Shown: positions 27,641 through 36,846 of the stretch, in pieces
Numbering within the stretch: the stretch's first letter is position 1
How the letters are laid out: the number at the start of each line of letters is the position of its first letter
From: Lysobacter sp. cf310
Lineage (GTDB): Bacteria; Pseudomonadota; Gammaproteobacteria; Xanthomonadales; Xanthomonadaceae
Assembly: GCF_900114355.1 (NCBI RefSeq)
Contig: NZ_FOSS01000005.1
Span: forward strand, 248,001-312,000
Length of the DNA stretch: 64,000 nucleotides
Direction of reading: 5' to 3'
Notes under the pieces: model-generated
Database searches by the model: none
Told to the model about the DNA's origin: nothing
The model's input: only the letters and a program-made list of their open reading frames with translations
Position numbers and translations under genes: made by a program

Positions 27641-27664
27641 ACCGTTAAAACTTGTTTTACCGGT
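27641..27664. promoter_or_regulatory. Putative operator dyad between divergent genes
   Basis: ACCGTTAAAAC and GTTTTACCGGT form an 11-bp inverted repeat with one mismatch around a TT centre, in the short divergent gap between the Rid-like and beta-propeller genes. It is AT-rich inside GC-rich DNA, as expected for a repressor or activator site. The cognate regulator is unknown. Confidence 0.5.
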
Positions 27665-27721
27665 AGAGGCGCGCTAGCCTGGAATCACCGGGGCGCAGCC
27701 GAACCGCCCGAGCATGCCGCG

Positions 27722-28612
27722 ATGCGACGACGATTCCCGCGCCTGGACTGGTGCCTGCCTGCTCTGCTCGCGCTGCCCTGCCATGCCGGCGAACCCCGGC
27801 CGCAGGCGCGGCCGTGGACGCCTGCTGCGATCGCCAGCGACCAGTACGAATCCTCGCCCACGTTCACACCCGACGGCCGCGAGCTCTACTTCATGCGCAG
27901 CGACCGCGCCTTCGGCCGCTACCGTCTGCTGATGTCGCGCTGCGAGCCCGGTGGCTGGAGCGCGCCGCTGCCGCCGCCCTTCGCCGGCCCGCCGGACGCG
28001 CAGGAGGCCGACCCCTTTGTCAGCCACGACGGCCAGCGCCTGTACTACGTGTCCTCGCGCCAGGGTGCGAACGCCGACGACTTGGATATCTGGATGGTGC
28101 GGCGCGACGCCAGCGGCGCATGGTCGGCGCCGCAACGCCTGCCGGCGCCGGTGAACTCGCCCGAATCGGAACTGCTGCCGCGCGAGACCGCGGGCGGACG
28201 CCTGTACTTCGGCTCCTCGCGACCCGGCGGGCCGGGCCTGACCGATATCTACGAGGGCCGGCTGCGCAAGGACGGCGGCTGGGACGTGGGGCTGGTCGGT
28301 CCGCCGATCAGCACCGCCGAGCAGGAGTACGAAGTCGAGGTATCGCGCGACGGGAACCAACTGATCCTGGTCGGGCAGCGCGGCGATGGACGTTCGCACC
28401 TGTACCGGTTCGCGCGCGCGGGCAAAGGCTGGGTCGCGCGCGGACGCGTGCCCGCGCGCGAGGACGTGTTCCAAGTCGGCCCGCTGCTGTCGCCGAAAGG
28501 CGATCGGGTTTTGTTCGGCCAGGCCGCCAACGAGCGCGATTCCGGCGAACTGTTCCTGGTCGACCTGCAGCCAGCGGTGGATACGAACTGGCCGCCACGC
28601 TGCGGCGGCTGA
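27722..28612 (+). CDS. Secreted PD40/TolB-like beta-propeller protein
   Basis: The 296-residue protein has an N-terminal export signal ('LDWCLPALLALPCHAGE'). Several repeats of the PD40 type follow: 'ESSPTFTPDGRELYFMRSD', 'EADPFVSHDGQRLYYVSSR' and 'EYEVEVSRDGNQLILVGQ'. Such WD40-like propellers occur in TolB and OmpA-type proteins and usually bind proteins or peptides. There is no OmpA or enzyme domain, so it is a stand-alone periplasmic propeller of unknown partner, divergent from the Rid-like gene. Confidence 0.8.
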   Translation: MRRRFPRLDWCLPALLALPCHAGEPRPQARPWTPAAIASDQYESSPTFTPDGRELYFMRSDRAFGRYRLLMSRCEPGGWSAPLPPPFAGPPDAQEADPFVSHDGQRLYYVSSRQGANADDLDIWMVRRDASGAWSAPQRLPAPVNSPESELLPRETAGGRLYFGSSRPGGPGLTDIYEGRLRKDGGWDVGLVGPPISTAEQEYEVEVSRDGNQLILVGQRGDGRSHLYRFARAGKGWVARGRVPAREDVFQVGPLLSPKGDRVLFGQAANERDSGELFLVDLQPAVDTNWPPRCGG

Positions 28613-28622
28613 AGGCTGGGCC

Positions 28623-29549
28623 TCAAACCACCGGCTGCAGCTCGAACAGCGGCGTCGGCTGCATCAGCGGCAGCAGCCAGTGATCGACCAGCAGGAACGC
28701 GAACAGCGCCATCAGATAGACGATGGAATAGTTGAACACCTTCATCGCGTACAGCTCGTCCGGCGGGTCCATCAGTTTCCAGGCATAGCCCAGGAACACC
28801 GCGCCCAGCACCAGCGCGCCGCCCAGATAGAACAGGCCGCTCATGCCGGTGGCCCAGGGCAGCACGGTCACCGCCACCAGCAGCACGGTGTAGAACAGGA
28901 TCTGCCAGCGCGTGTACTGCACGCCGTGGGTGACCGGCAGCATCGGCACCATCGCGCGCGCGTAGTCCTCGCGGCGGAAGATCGCCAGCGCCCAGAAGTG
29001 CGGCGGCGTCCACACGAAGATGATCAGCACCAGCAGCAATGCGTGCGGGTCGAGGGTGCCGGTGATCGAGGCCCAGCCCAGCGCCGGCGGCGCCGCGCCG
29101 GCGATGCCGCCGATCACGATGTTCTGCGGGGTCGCGCGCTTGAGGAAGACGGTGTAGATCACCGCGTAACCGATCAGCGAAGCGAAGGTGAGCACCGCCG
29201 TCAGCGTGTTCACCCACAGGATCAGGATCGCCATCGACAGCGCCGCCAGGATCAGCGCGAACACCAGCGCCTGGCTCGGGGTGATCTGGCCGGCGACGAT
29301 GGGACGCCACGAGGTGCGCGCCATCTTGGCGTCGATGCGCGAGTCCAGCAACTGGTTGATCGCCGCCGCGCTGGACGCGGCCAACCAGATGCCGAGGAAG
29401 CCGAGCAGCCCGCGCAAGGTCTCCGCGCCGGTGGGCACGCCGTCGACGGCGAGCAGCATCCCGACCAGGGCGGTGAAGACGATCAGCGCGACCACGCGCG
29501 GCTTGGTCAACGACCAGTACTGGCGCAGGCTGGCGTGGGCGGCGGCCAT
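28623..29549 (-). CDS. ctaB: Protoheme IX farnesyltransferase
   Basis: CtaB/CyoE adds a farnesyl group to haem B, giving haem O. The 308-residue UbiA-type membrane protein has nine hydrophobic segments, the '[15 protein letters not shown]' aspartate-rich motif for prenyl diphosphate and the second '[13 protein letters not shown]' loop. The start at 29549 is 2 nt from the ctaA stop, so the two haem A genes are coupled. It is the last gene of the oxidase assembly cluster. Confidence 0.95.
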   Translation of the reverse strand: MAAAHASLRQYWSLTKPRVVALIVFTALVGMLLAVDGVPTGAETLRGLLGFLGIWLAASSAAAINQLLDSRIDAKMARTSWRPIVAGQITPSQALVFALILAALSMAILILWVNTLTAVLTFASLIGYAVIYTVFLKRATPQNIVIGGIAGAAPPALGWASITGTLDPHALLLVLIIFVWTPPHFWALAIFRREDYARAMVPMLPVTHGVQYTRWQILFYTVLLVAVTVLPWATGMSGLFYLGGALVLGAVFLGYAWKLMDPPDELYAMKVFNYSIVYLMALFAFLLVDHWLLPLMQPTPLFELQPVV

Positions 29550-29551
29550 GC

Positions 29552-30700
29552 TCAGTGCTCCGGCGCGCGCAGGCGCGCCAGCAGGGACACCAGCACGAAC
29601 AGCAGCAGCACCGCGCCGGCGTTGTGCAGCACGGCCACCGTCAGCGGCAGGCCGAGCTTGACGTTGGCGATGCCCAGGCCGACCTGGGCCAGGGTCAGCA
29701 GCGCGAGCAGCGTGCCCCAGCCGAGCATGCCCGGCGTGCGCAGCAGCTTCACCGCCAGACCCAGCAGGTACACGAACACCACCATCGCCATCGCGCGGTG
29801 GGCGAGCTGGATCGCGATGCGCGCCTCGCCGTCGAGGATGCCGCCTTCGTAGTCCACGCCGATGCCGCGCCACAGCACGAAGGCCTCGCGCACATCGTGC
29901 TTGGGCCACCACTGGCCGACGCAGGTCGGGAAATCGTTGCCGCAAGCCAGCGCGGCGTAGTTGGCGCTGGTCCAGCCTCCCAGCGCGATCTGCACGCCGA
30001 GCAGGACGATGCCCAGGATCACCAGCTTGCGCACCGTGACCGCCTCGGCCAGACGGATCGGCAGATCGGTCGCGCGCCAGGCCATCCACAGCAGCAGCGA
30101 GAAAGTCAGCAAGCCGCCGAGCAGATGGCCCATGACCACGATGGGCTTGAGCAGCCAGGTCACGGTCCACATGCCCAGCAGGGCTTGGAACACGATCACC
30201 GCCAGGGTCAGCGCGGCCACGCGCGACAAGTCGCTGTTGTTCCAGCGCAGCGCGGCGATCAGCAGGATCGCTTCGCCCAATGCGGCCAGCACCGACGCGG
30301 CTACGTGCTGGCCCTTCATGTACAGCGGGATCGAGACCGCGACCAACACGGCGGCCACGATCACCTGAGCCACGCCGTAACGGCGCCGGCGCGCGGCCAG
30401 CAGCGCCAGGGTCAGGGTCAGCACGCCGAGCAGGCCGGCGATCATGCGGTGGAACTGTTCGCGCCAGGCCTTGTGCACCTCCACCGGGCGGATCGCGGTG
30501 GCGACGTGATCGCTGGCCTCGTGCGCGGCCGTCGGCCACGCGGCGCGGCCGTAGCAGGTCGGCCAATCCGGGCAGCTGAGGCCGGCGTTGGACAGGCGCA
30601 CGAACGCGCCGAACACGATCACGCACAGCGCGAGCGCGACCGCCAGCCAGGCGATGCGGTGGAAGTTGCGGTACCAGGTCGGTTTGAACGTCACGTTCAT
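29552..30700 (-). CDS. ctaA: Haem A synthase
   Basis: CtaA/Cox15 oxidises the C8 methyl of haem O to a formyl group. The 382-residue polytopic protein has the signature '[18 protein letters not shown]' in the first loop, with the cysteine pair, and '[14 protein letters not shown]' with a haem-ligand histidine. The second half has '[11 protein letters not shown]' and '[13 protein letters not shown]'. These are typical of proteobacterial type CtaA. It lies between the Sco-like and ctaB genes and the start is the first ATG. Confidence 0.95.
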   Translation of the reverse strand: MNVTFKPTWYRNFHRIAWLAVALALCVIVFGAFVRLSNAGLSCPDWPTCYGRAAWPTAAHEASDHVATAIRPVEVHKAWREQFHRMIAGLLGVLTLTLALLAARRRRYGVAQVIVAAVLVAVSIPLYMKGQHVAASVLAALGEAILLIAALRWNNSDLSRVAALTLAVIVFQALLGMWTVTWLLKPIVVMGHLLGGLLTFSLLLWMAWRATDLPIRLAEAVTVRKLVILGIVLLGVQIALGGWTSANYAALACGNDFPTCVGQWWPKHDVREAFVLWRGIGVDYEGGILDGEARIAIQLAHRAMAMVVFVYLLGLAVKLLRTPGMLGWGTLLALLTLAQVGLGIANVKLGLPLTVAVLHNAGAVLLLFVLVSLLARLRAPEH

Positions 30701-30764
30701 GCGGAACTCTTGCGGTTGACTCGGTGGCGACAGGACGCGGGCGCTGCGGCGACCCGCGGCCGGG

Positions 30765-31334
30765 TCACATCAGTTTCAGCAGTCGGGACAGGTCTTCGCG
30801 CAGGTCGGCCGGATCGAAGCCGGGAGCGTAGCGCAGAATCACGAAGCCGTTCGGATCGATCACGTAGACCGGCACGCCCTTCGGATCGTCCAGGCGCGGC
30901 AGGCCGGCGCGCAGCTGCGGCGTGGGCTGCACGATGCGCAGTGCGGCCGGATGCGGCGCGCCCGCCGGCGGCTGGCCGATCCACAGCACGTGCACCTGGT
31001 CCGCGTCCTTGCCGAACAGCTGCCAGACGGTGTCGAGCTCGCGCGCCAGCTTCACGCATTCGGCGCTGCAATCGGCCGGCGGCGCCAGCGCGATGCGCCA
31101 CAGGCGTTCGGCCGGACGCCACTCGTAGGCTTTGCCGTCGGCCAGTCGCGGCATGACCTGGCGCAGATCCGCCGGTGGCTGCAGCAACTCGCCGTGGTTC
31201 TTCATGCCCTGCGGGCGCCAGCCCGAGAAGCGCAGCGCGCCGGCGACCAGCATGCTGCCGAAGAACAGCGCGAAGATCGCCAGCAGCATCACCCGATTGC
31301 GCTTGCGCGTAGCGTCGTTGGAAGGAAGGTTCAT
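30765..31334 (-). CDS. Sco-like thioredoxin-fold oxidase assembly protein
   Basis: The 189-residue protein has one N-terminal membrane anchor ('NRVMLLAIFALFFGSMLVAG') and a periplasmic domain with a Cys-x3-Cys pair in 'DCSAECVKLA', as in SCO1/PrrC copper chaperones. The fold ending 'GVPVYVIDPNGFVILRYAPGF' resembles the thioredoxin end of Sco. The conserved Sco copper-ligand histidine is not evident near its usual place. Context between surf1 and ctaA supports a role in CuA/oxidase assembly. The start codon overlaps the surf1 stop (ATGA). Confidence 0.72.
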   Translation of the reverse strand: MNLPSNDATRKRNRVMLLAIFALFFGSMLVAGALRFSGWRPQGMKNHGELLQPPADLRQVMPRLADGKAYEWRPAERLWRIALAPPADCSAECVKLARELDTVWQLFGKDADQVHVLWIGQPPAGAPHPAALRIVQPTPQLRAGLPRLDDPKGVPVYVIDPNGFVILRYAPGFDPADLREDLSRLLKLM

Positions 31335-32056
31335 CGGCGGGACTTCCGGAAAGTAAGTATCAAGGCGGTGGCCAGCACCGCCGCGGCCAGCGCGAACCAC
31401 TGCAGCGCGTAGCCGCGGTGTTGTTCGGGCGGCAGGGTGTTGGCGAGCAGTTCCAGATCGCGCTCGTAACCCAGCTTCAGCGCCGGATCCAGACGCAGCA
31501 CGCGCGGCGACAGCGGTACCGACAGGCCGATGCCGGGGCCGATCGCATCGGTATCGACGCGGGTCAGCAGCCAGCCCTCGCCTTCCTGGCCGAGCGCGGG
31601 ACCCAGCGCGATGCCGGTCGAGGGCGGCGGCGCGAGCAAGCCGCGCAGCTCCATCGAGCCCTCCGGCCGCGGAATGCGCGGGAAGCGGCGCTGACCGTCC
31701 AACGCCAGCCAGCCCAGGTCGACCAGCAGCGGCACGCCCGCGCCCTGCTCGGGCACGAACACGCGATAGACCCGCACGCCGGCGCGGCCGTTGCGCTGCT
31801 GGTTGTCCAGCAGCAGGGCGCCGCGCGCGTCGAACGCGCCGCGGCCGGCGGCCCAGTCGTAGTCGCGGCGGCGCGAGGGATCGGCGGCCAGCGCCAACGA
31901 AACCGGCCGGCGTTCGCCCAGCACCCGCGCCGAGGCGTCGAGCATGGCCTGCTTTTCGACCGCGCGCCGCGACTGCCACAGGCCCAGGTTGGCGAACACC
32001 GCGATGGTCAGCAGCGCCAGCGTCCAGCCCACGATCAGGTTGCGCCGACGGCTCAC
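31331..32056 (-). CDS. SURF1-family cytochrome oxidase assembly protein
   Basis: The 241-residue protein has two membrane segments at its ends. The family signature 'FANLGLWQSRRAVEKQAML' is at the start, 'GLLLDNQQRNGRAGVRVYRVF'-type sequence in the middle, and 'EQHRGYALQWFALA' near the C-terminus. SURF1 helps insert haem A into subunit I. The GTG start at 32056 is preferred because a GGAGG site sits 7 nt upstream; no ATG nearby is as well placed. Its stop overlaps the next gene. Confidence 0.9.
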   Translation of the reverse strand: MSRRRNLIVGWTLALLTIAVFANLGLWQSRRAVEKQAMLDASARVLGERRPVSLALAADPSRRRDYDWAAGRGAFDARGALLLDNQQRNGRAGVRVYRVFVPEQGAGVPLLVDLGWLALDGQRRFPRIPRPEGSMELRGLLAPPPSTGIALGPALGQEGEGWLLTRVDTDAIGPGIGLSVPLSPRVLRLDPALKLGYERDLELLANTLPPEQHRGYALQWFALAAAVLATALILTFRKSRR

Positions 32057-32122
32057 GACATCCTCCGGCCGGACTGCGATAATCCGGCTTTCGCGGTATC
32101 GCGCGCGCCGCCGGAGGCCGCC

Positions 32123-32350
32123 ATGAACGACTCGCTCAAGACCCTGCTGATCATTGCGTTCCTGATCCTCATCCTCTGGAACCTGGGCGCCGGCCTCTAT
32201 TACATGCTCGTGGACAAGGGGCAGAGCAAGCGCACGGTGAACGCGCTGACCCGCCGCATCGCGCTGTCCGTCGCGTTGATCCTGATCATCATCCTGTCGA
32301 TCAAGATGGGCTGGATCCAGCCGCACGGCATCGGATCCAACCCGAACTGA
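32123..32350 (+). CDS. Twin-transmembrane protein, DUF2909 family
   Basis: The 75-residue protein is made of two hydrophobic helices, 'LLIIAFLILILWNLGAGLYYML' (trimmed: about residues 8-28) and about 45-62, joined by 'DKGQSKRTVNALTRRIALS'. This matches the small DUF2909 proteins that occur, oppositely oriented, between ctaE and surf1 in many proteobacteria. GGAGG lies 6 nt ahead of the start. A role in oxidase biogenesis is inferred only from this conserved location. Confidence 0.85.
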   Translation: MNDSLKTLLIIAFLILILWNLGAGLYYMLVDKGQSKRTVNALTRRIALSVALILIIILSIKMGWIQPHGIGSNPN

Positions 32351-32412
32351 GCCCCGGCCGCGCGGCCGTGGCGAAACGGCCGCTGCGAAATCCCAGGTTC
32401 CCAAGACGCAAA

Positions 32413-32433
32413 CGGGCCGGCAATGCCGGCCCG
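32413..32433 (-). terminator. Hairpin after ctaE
   Basis: CGGGCCGGC and GCCGGCCCG form a 9-bp stem with an AAT loop, followed on the minus strand by TTTGCG. It lies 24 nt past the ctaE stop and between convergent genes. The short T-run makes it a moderate terminator. Confidence 0.6.
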
Positions 32434-32456
32434 ATGCGCTAAAGGGTCGTGCGCGC

Positions 32457-33335
32457 TTACAGCACGTAGACGAACAGGAACAGGCCCAGCCAGACCACGT
32501 CGACGAAGTGCCAGTACCAGGCCACCGCCTCGAACGCGAAGTGGTTGTCCTTGTCGAAATGGCCCTTCAGGCAGCGGAACCAGATGATCGCCAGCATCAG
32601 GGTGCCCAGCGTCACGTGCGCGCCGTGGAAGCCGGTGAGCATGAAGAAGGTCGAACCGTAGATGCCCGAACCCAGGGTCAGGTTCAGCTCCTTGTAGGCG
32701 TGGATGTATTCCTCGGCCTGGTAGAACAGGAACAGGCAGCCCAGGGCCACGGTCAGGCCCAGGAACACCAGCAGCTGCTTGCGGTGACCGGCCTTCAGCG
32801 CGTGGTGCGCGATGGTCACGGTGATGCCCGAGGTCAGCAGGATCATGGTGTTGAGCAGCGGCAGGCCCCAAGCCGGGATGGTCTCGAACACGCCGCCGAC
32901 GGCGCCCGGGCCGTTGGTCGGCCAACCGGCGGCGTAACCGCTCCACAGCAGGCTGTTGGTCATCACGCCGTCGCCGACGCCGCTGAGCCACGGCAACGCG
33001 AACTGGCGGGCGTAGAACAGCGCGCCGAAGAAGGCCGCGAAGAACATCACTTCGGAGAAGATGAACCACATCATCCCCATGCGGAACGAGATATCGACCT
33101 GACGGTTGTAGTGGCCGCGCACCGATTCGCGGATCACGTCGCCGAACCAGCCGAACAGCACGCCGCACATCAGGGCCAGACCGACGAAGAAGGTGGGCTT
33201 GCCCCAGCTGACTTCGTTGAGCCAGCTGGCGATGCCGATCATCGTGGTGAACAGGGCGATCGAACCGAGGAACGGCCAGCGGCTGCTGTGCGGCACGAAG
33301 TAGGTGTTGGCGTCTGGCGTGTGTGCTTGGGCCAT
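32457..33335 (-). CDS. ctaE: Cytochrome c oxidase subunit III
   Basis: This 292-residue inner-membrane protein has seven hydrophobic segments. It shows the subunit III features 'FVPHSSRWPFLGSIALF' at the N-terminus, 'SEVMFFAAFFGALFYAR' with the conserved glutamate, 'AEEYIHAY' and a final 'AWYWHFVDVVWLGLFLFVYVL'. It completes the aa3-type core with ctaC and ctaD. The order ctaC-ctaD-small ORF-ctaG-ctaE is the usual one in proteobacteria. Confidence 0.97.
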   Translation of the reverse strand: MAQAHTPDANTYFVPHSSRWPFLGSIALFTTMIGIASWLNEVSWGKPTFFVGLALMCGVLFGWFGDVIRESVRGHYNRQVDISFRMGMMWFIFSEVMFFAAFFGALFYARQFALPWLSGVGDGVMTNSLLWSGYAAGWPTNGPGAVGGVFETIPAWGLPLLNTMILLTSGITVTIAHHALKAGHRKQLLVFLGLTVALGCLFLFYQAEEYIHAYKELNLTLGSGIYGSTFFMLTGFHGAHVTLGTLMLAIIWFRCLKGHFDKDNHFAFEAVAWYWHFVDVVWLGLFLFVYVL

Positions 33336-33391
33336 GGCGGCGTTCCGTTAGGTTCGGTACTGATGAAGGGGCGTGCGCGGCGGAACCGGGA

Positions 33392-33991
33392 TCACGGCGC
33401 CGACAGCGGCGACGCCGGCGTCTTGGCCGTCGAGCCCTGCTGTCGCGCAGTGAGCACATCGTTCTTGAAGAAGGTATACGACAGCGTGATCGTCTTTACG
33501 TCGGCCGGCAGATTGGGGTCGACGATGAAACGCACCGGCATGTCGCGCTTCTCGCCCGCCGCCAGGGTCTGCGCGGTGAAGCAGAAGCATTCGGTCTTGC
33601 TGAAATAGCCCGAGGCGCGCGCGGGCGCGACCGAGGGCACGGCGCTGCCGACGATGGTGCGGTCGCTGTCGTTGTGCGCGTAGTAGGTGGTTTCGTACTG
33701 TTCGCCCGGGCGCACCTGCATGGTGACCTGGTTGGGATGGAACGACCACGGCAGCTTGGAATTGACGCCGCCGTCGAACTGCACGGTGACGGTGCGCGCG
33801 CCCTGGGCCTGGGCCTGGCCCACGTCTTCGGCGGCGGTGCGTTCCAGGCGGATGCCGAACACCTTTTCGCAGGCGATGCGGTACAGCGGCACCAGGGTGA
33901 AGGTGAAGGCGAACGCGGCCAAGGCCACCAGCACCAGCTTCACCAGGCCGGCGGTGTTCTTCTTGCCGCGCTCGTCGCCGCCGGCGCTCAT
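33392..33991 (-). CDS. ctaG: Cytochrome c oxidase assembly protein CtaG (Cox11-type)
   Basis: CtaG/Cox11 delivers copper to the CuB site of subunit I. The 199-residue product has one N-terminal membrane helix, '[16 protein letters not shown]' just after it, a beta-rich periplasmic domain with '[17 protein letters not shown]', and the copper-binding '[12 protein letters not shown]' (Cys-x-Cys). The start at 33991 overlaps the stop of the preceding 43-residue ORF (ATGA), so the two are coupled. Confidence 0.95.
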   Translation of the reverse strand: MSAGGDERGKKNTAGLVKLVLVALAAFAFTFTLVPLYRIACEKVFGIRLERTAAEDVGQAQAQGARTVTVQFDGGVNSKLPWSFHPNQVTMQVRPGEQYETTYYAHNDSDRTIVGSAVPSVAPARASGYFSKTECFCFTAQTLAAGEKRDMPVRFIVDPNLPADVKTITLSYTFFKNDVLTARQQGSTAKTPASPLSAP

Positions 33992-34119
33992 TGCGCCATC
34001 ACGCCGCTGAGGATGAACAACACGTACACCGTCACCGCGATGCCCGCCGCCCACAATGCGGTACGCCGCGCGCTCTTGCGGCGCGCTGCGATATCCGGGT
34101 TGTCAGGCGTCTTGTTCAT
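33988..34119 (-). CDS. Small single-helix oxidase-cluster membrane protein
   Basis: This 43-residue ORF starts at ATG 34119 and stops with the TGA that overlaps the ctaG start. The N-terminal half is polar and basic ('[18 protein letters not shown]') and the C-terminal half is one hydrophobic helix ('[18 protein letters not shown]'). Small proteins of this layout occur between ctaD and ctaG in many betaproteobacteria and gammaproteobacteria and are called cytochrome oxidase small assembly proteins. The overlap argues strongly that it is translated. Confidence 0.8.
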   Translation of the reverse strand: MNKTPDNPDIAARRKSARRTALWAAGIAVTVYVLFILSGVMAQ

Positions 34120-34154
34120 ACGTTTCCTATGCTCCGAATCGCCAGCCCTTGGAG

Positions 34155-34196
34155 CCCCCTTAAGTTAAGGGGGCGGCCTGCTCCGCGCAGCGGAGT
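34155..34196. other. Inverted repeats between ctaD and the small ORF
   Basis: GCCCCCTTAA and TTAAGGGGGC lie back to back (34155-34175), and CTCCGC-GCA-GCGGAG follows (34182-34196). They may slow transcription between ctaD and ctaG or be a dispersed repeat. No T-run makes either a clear terminator. Confidence 0.5.
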
Positions 34197-34269
34197 AAGC
34201 GGGGTTGTGGGATGCAATCCGTATCAATCCGAAGCAATGTCCTCCGAGCTTCTTACTGCGGCGTAAGCC

Positions 34270-35889
34270 TCAGTGAGTGATGTCGCCGTGCGCCAGGTCG
34301 CCATCGCGAATCACCGGCGGCGTGCTGAAGGTGTGGTGCGGCGCCGGGCTCGGCACGGTCCACTCCAGGCCCTTGGCGCTGTCCCACGAACGCGCTTCGG
34401 CCTTGGCGCCGTACTTCTTCGAGTGCCACAGGATGCCCAGCATCATGAACGGGGTCAGGAACATGCCGAAGGCGCCGATCGAGCTGATCAGGTTCCAATC
34501 CGCGAACACCACGTTGTAGTCCGGGATGCGGCGCGGCATGCCGGCCAGGCCCAGGAAGTGCTGCGGGAAGAACAGCAGGTTCACGAACAGGATCGTCCAC
34601 CAGAAATGGAACTTGGCGGCGGTCTCGTTGTACATGCGGCCGGTCCACTTCGGCCACCAGTAGTAGACCGCGGCGATGATCGAGAACAGCGCGCCGGTCA
34701 CCAGCACGTAGTGGAAGTGCGCGACCACGAAGTAGGTGTCGTGGTACTGGAAGTCCGCCGGCACGATCGCGAGCATCAGGCCCGAGAAGCCGCCGATGGT
34801 GAACAGGATCACGAACGCGATCGCCCACAGCATCGGCGATTCGAAGCTGATCGAACCGCGCCACATGGTGGTGACCCAGTTGAACACCTTCACGCCGGTC
34901 GGCACCGCGATCAGCATGGTCGCGAACATGAAGTAGATCTCGCCACCCAGCGGCATGCCGACGGTGAACATGTGGTGGGCCCACACGATGAACGAGAGGA
35001 AGGCGATCGAGGCGGTCGCGTACACCATCGCCTGGTAGCCGAACAGCGGCTTGCGGCTGAAGGTCGGGATGATCTCCGAGACCACGCCGAACGCCGGCAG
35101 GATCATGATGTAGACCTCGGGGTGACCGAAGAACCAGAAGATGTGCTGGAACATCACCGGGTCGCCGCCGCCGGCCGCGTTGAAGAACGAGGTGGCGAAG
35201 AACTTGTCGGTCAGCAGCATGGTCACGGCGCCGGCGAGCACCGGCATCACCGCGATCAGCAGGAACGCGGTGATCAGCCAGGTCCAGCAGAAGATCGGCA
35301 TCTTCAGCAGGTCGATGCCCGGCGCGCGCATGTTGAGCACGGTCGCGATCACGTTGATCGCGCCCATGATCGAGCTGATGCCCATCATGTGGATGGCGAA
35401 GATCGTGAAGGCGACGTTGCTGCCGCCCTGCAGCGACAGCGGCGGGTACAGGGTCCAGCCGCCGGCCGGCGCGCCGCCCGGCAGGAACAGCGTCATCAGC
35501 AGCAGGCTGAAGGCGAACGGCAGGATCCAGAACGACCAGTTGTTCATGCGCGGCAGCGCCATGTCCGGCGCGCCGATCTGCAGCGGGATCATCCAGTTGG
35601 CCAGGCCGACGAAGGCCGGCATCACGCCGCCGAAGATCATCACCAGCGCGTGCATGGTGGTCATCTGGTTGAAGAACTCGGGCTTCACCAGCTGCAGGCC
35701 AGGCGTGGCCAGCTCAGCGCGGATGATCACCGACATGCCTGCGCCGATGATGAACATCACGAAGCTGAAGATCAGGTACAGCGTGCCGATGTCTTTGTGG
35801 TTGGTCGAGAAGAACCAACGCTCGATGAAGCCCTGCTGGTGGGCGTGATGATCATCGTGATGATCGGCGACGGGGTGCGTGGCTGCCAT
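34270..35889 (-). CDS. ctaD: Cytochrome c oxidase subunit I
   Basis: Subunit I carries haem a and the haem a3-CuB site where oxygen is reduced and protons are pumped. The 539-residue protein has twelve hydrophobic segments, 'TMHALVMIFGGVMPAFVG' with a haem ligand, 'FWFFGHPEVYIMILPAFG' with the CuB histidine and cross-linked tyrosine, 'WAHHMFTVGM' with the two further CuB histidines, and 'HDTYFVVAHFHYVL' with the haem a3 and a ligands. The HPEVY and HDTYFVVAHFHYVL motifs place it in the A-type haem-copper oxidases. Confidence 0.98.
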   Translation of the reverse strand: MAATHPVADHHDDHHAHQQGFIERWFFSTNHKDIGTLYLIFSFVMFIIGAGMSVIIRAELATPGLQLVKPEFFNQMTTMHALVMIFGGVMPAFVGLANWMIPLQIGAPDMALPRMNNWSFWILPFAFSLLLMTLFLPGGAPAGGWTLYPPLSLQGGSNVAFTIFAIHMMGISSIMGAINVIATVLNMRAPGIDLLKMPIFCWTWLITAFLLIAVMPVLAGAVTMLLTDKFFATSFFNAAGGGDPVMFQHIFWFFGHPEVYIMILPAFGVVSEIIPTFSRKPLFGYQAMVYATASIAFLSFIVWAHHMFTVGMPLGGEIYFMFATMLIAVPTGVKVFNWVTTMWRGSISFESPMLWAIAFVILFTIGGFSGLMLAIVPADFQYHDTYFVVAHFHYVLVTGALFSIIAAVYYWWPKWTGRMYNETAAKFHFWWTILFVNLLFFPQHFLGLAGMPRRIPDYNVVFADWNLISSIGAFGMFLTPFMMLGILWHSKKYGAKAEARSWDSAKGLEWTVPSPAPHHTFSTPPVIRDGDLAHGDITH

Positions 35890-35916
35890 GGCCTACCTCT
35901 AGGAATGCTTTGACGA

Positions 35917-36846
35917 TCAACCGGCGACCGCGGGAGCGGTCGTGGCGTCGGAGTTCGGAGTGCCGGCCGTCGCGGGCGCCGGAGCGGCTTCGGCCGGCGC
36001 AGCCGGAGCGGCGGGCGCCGCGGCCGGAGCGTTCTTGGCCTTCTGCTCGGCGAGCCACTGCTGGTACTCGGCCTTGGGCACGGCGCGCACGACGATCGGC
36101 ATGAAGCCGTGGTCCTTGCCGCACAGTTCGGCGCACTGGCCGCGGTACACGCCCGGCTCTTTGATCTCGGTCCAGGCCTCGTTGACGATGCCCGGGATCG
36201 CGTCCTGCTTCCAGCCCAGCGCCGGCACCCACCACGCGTGGATGACGTCGTCGGCGGTGATCACGAAGCGGATCTTGGTGTCGGTCGGCAGCACCAGGAC
36301 ATTGTCGACGTCGAGCAGGTAATGCTCGTGGTCGGCCTGGGTGACGGTCTTCTTGCTCTGGCGCAGGGCGTCGCTCTTGCGGTCCAGGCGGCTGGTGAAC
36401 GAGACGTTCTCGCCCAGGTAGTCGTACTTCCACATCCACTGGAAGCCGGTGACCTTGATGGTCATGGCCGACTCGCGGGTGTCGTACATCTTGATGAGCT
36501 TGCTGGTGGCCGGGAACGCCATCGCCACCAGCAGCACCACCGGGACCACGGTCCAGATGATTTCCAGCTTGGTGCTGTGGGTGAAGTCCTTATCCGCCAC
36601 CGCGCCCTTGGAATGGCGGAACTTGAACATCGCCACGGCCATCGCGCCGAACACCAGCACGCCGATCACCACGCAGATCCACAGCGCCAGCATGTGGGCC
36701 TCGTAGGCGTTGACCGACTGCGCGGTGACGCCGCGGCCCATGTTCAACTGCCACGGCTTGGGATCGGCCGCCTGAGCAAATGCAAGGACCGGCACCGCCA
36801 TCGCGGCGACACCCACTGCCCACTGCTTGAAACGACCGGCTTTCAT
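35917..36846 (-). CDS. ctaC: Cytochrome c oxidase subunit II
   Basis: Subunit II accepts electrons from cytochrome c through the dinuclear CuA centre. The 309-residue product has a signal peptide ('VPVLAFAQA'), two membrane helices (about 52-75 and 94-114) and a cupredoxin domain with His203, Cys238, Glu240, Cys242, His246 and Met249 in 'GQCAELCGKDHGFM'. The aromatic 'FQWMWKYDY' patch is present. The C-terminus is an Ala/Pro-rich tail of about 40 residues without a cytochrome c domain. It is the first gene of the oxidase operon. Confidence 0.97.
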   Translation of the reverse strand: MKAGRFKQWAVGVAAMAVPVLAFAQAADPKPWQLNMGRGVTAQSVNAYEAHMLALWICVVIGVLVFGAMAVAMFKFRHSKGAVADKDFTHSTKLEIIWTVVPVVLLVAMAFPATSKLIKMYDTRESAMTIKVTGFQWMWKYDYLGENVSFTSRLDRKSDALRQSKKTVTQADHEHYLLDVDNVLVLPTDTKIRFVITADDVIHAWWVPALGWKQDAIPGIVNEAWTEIKEPGVYRGQCAELCGKDHGFMPIVVRAVPKAEYQQWLAEQKAKNAPAAAPAAPAAPAEAAPAPATAGTPNSDATTAPAVAG

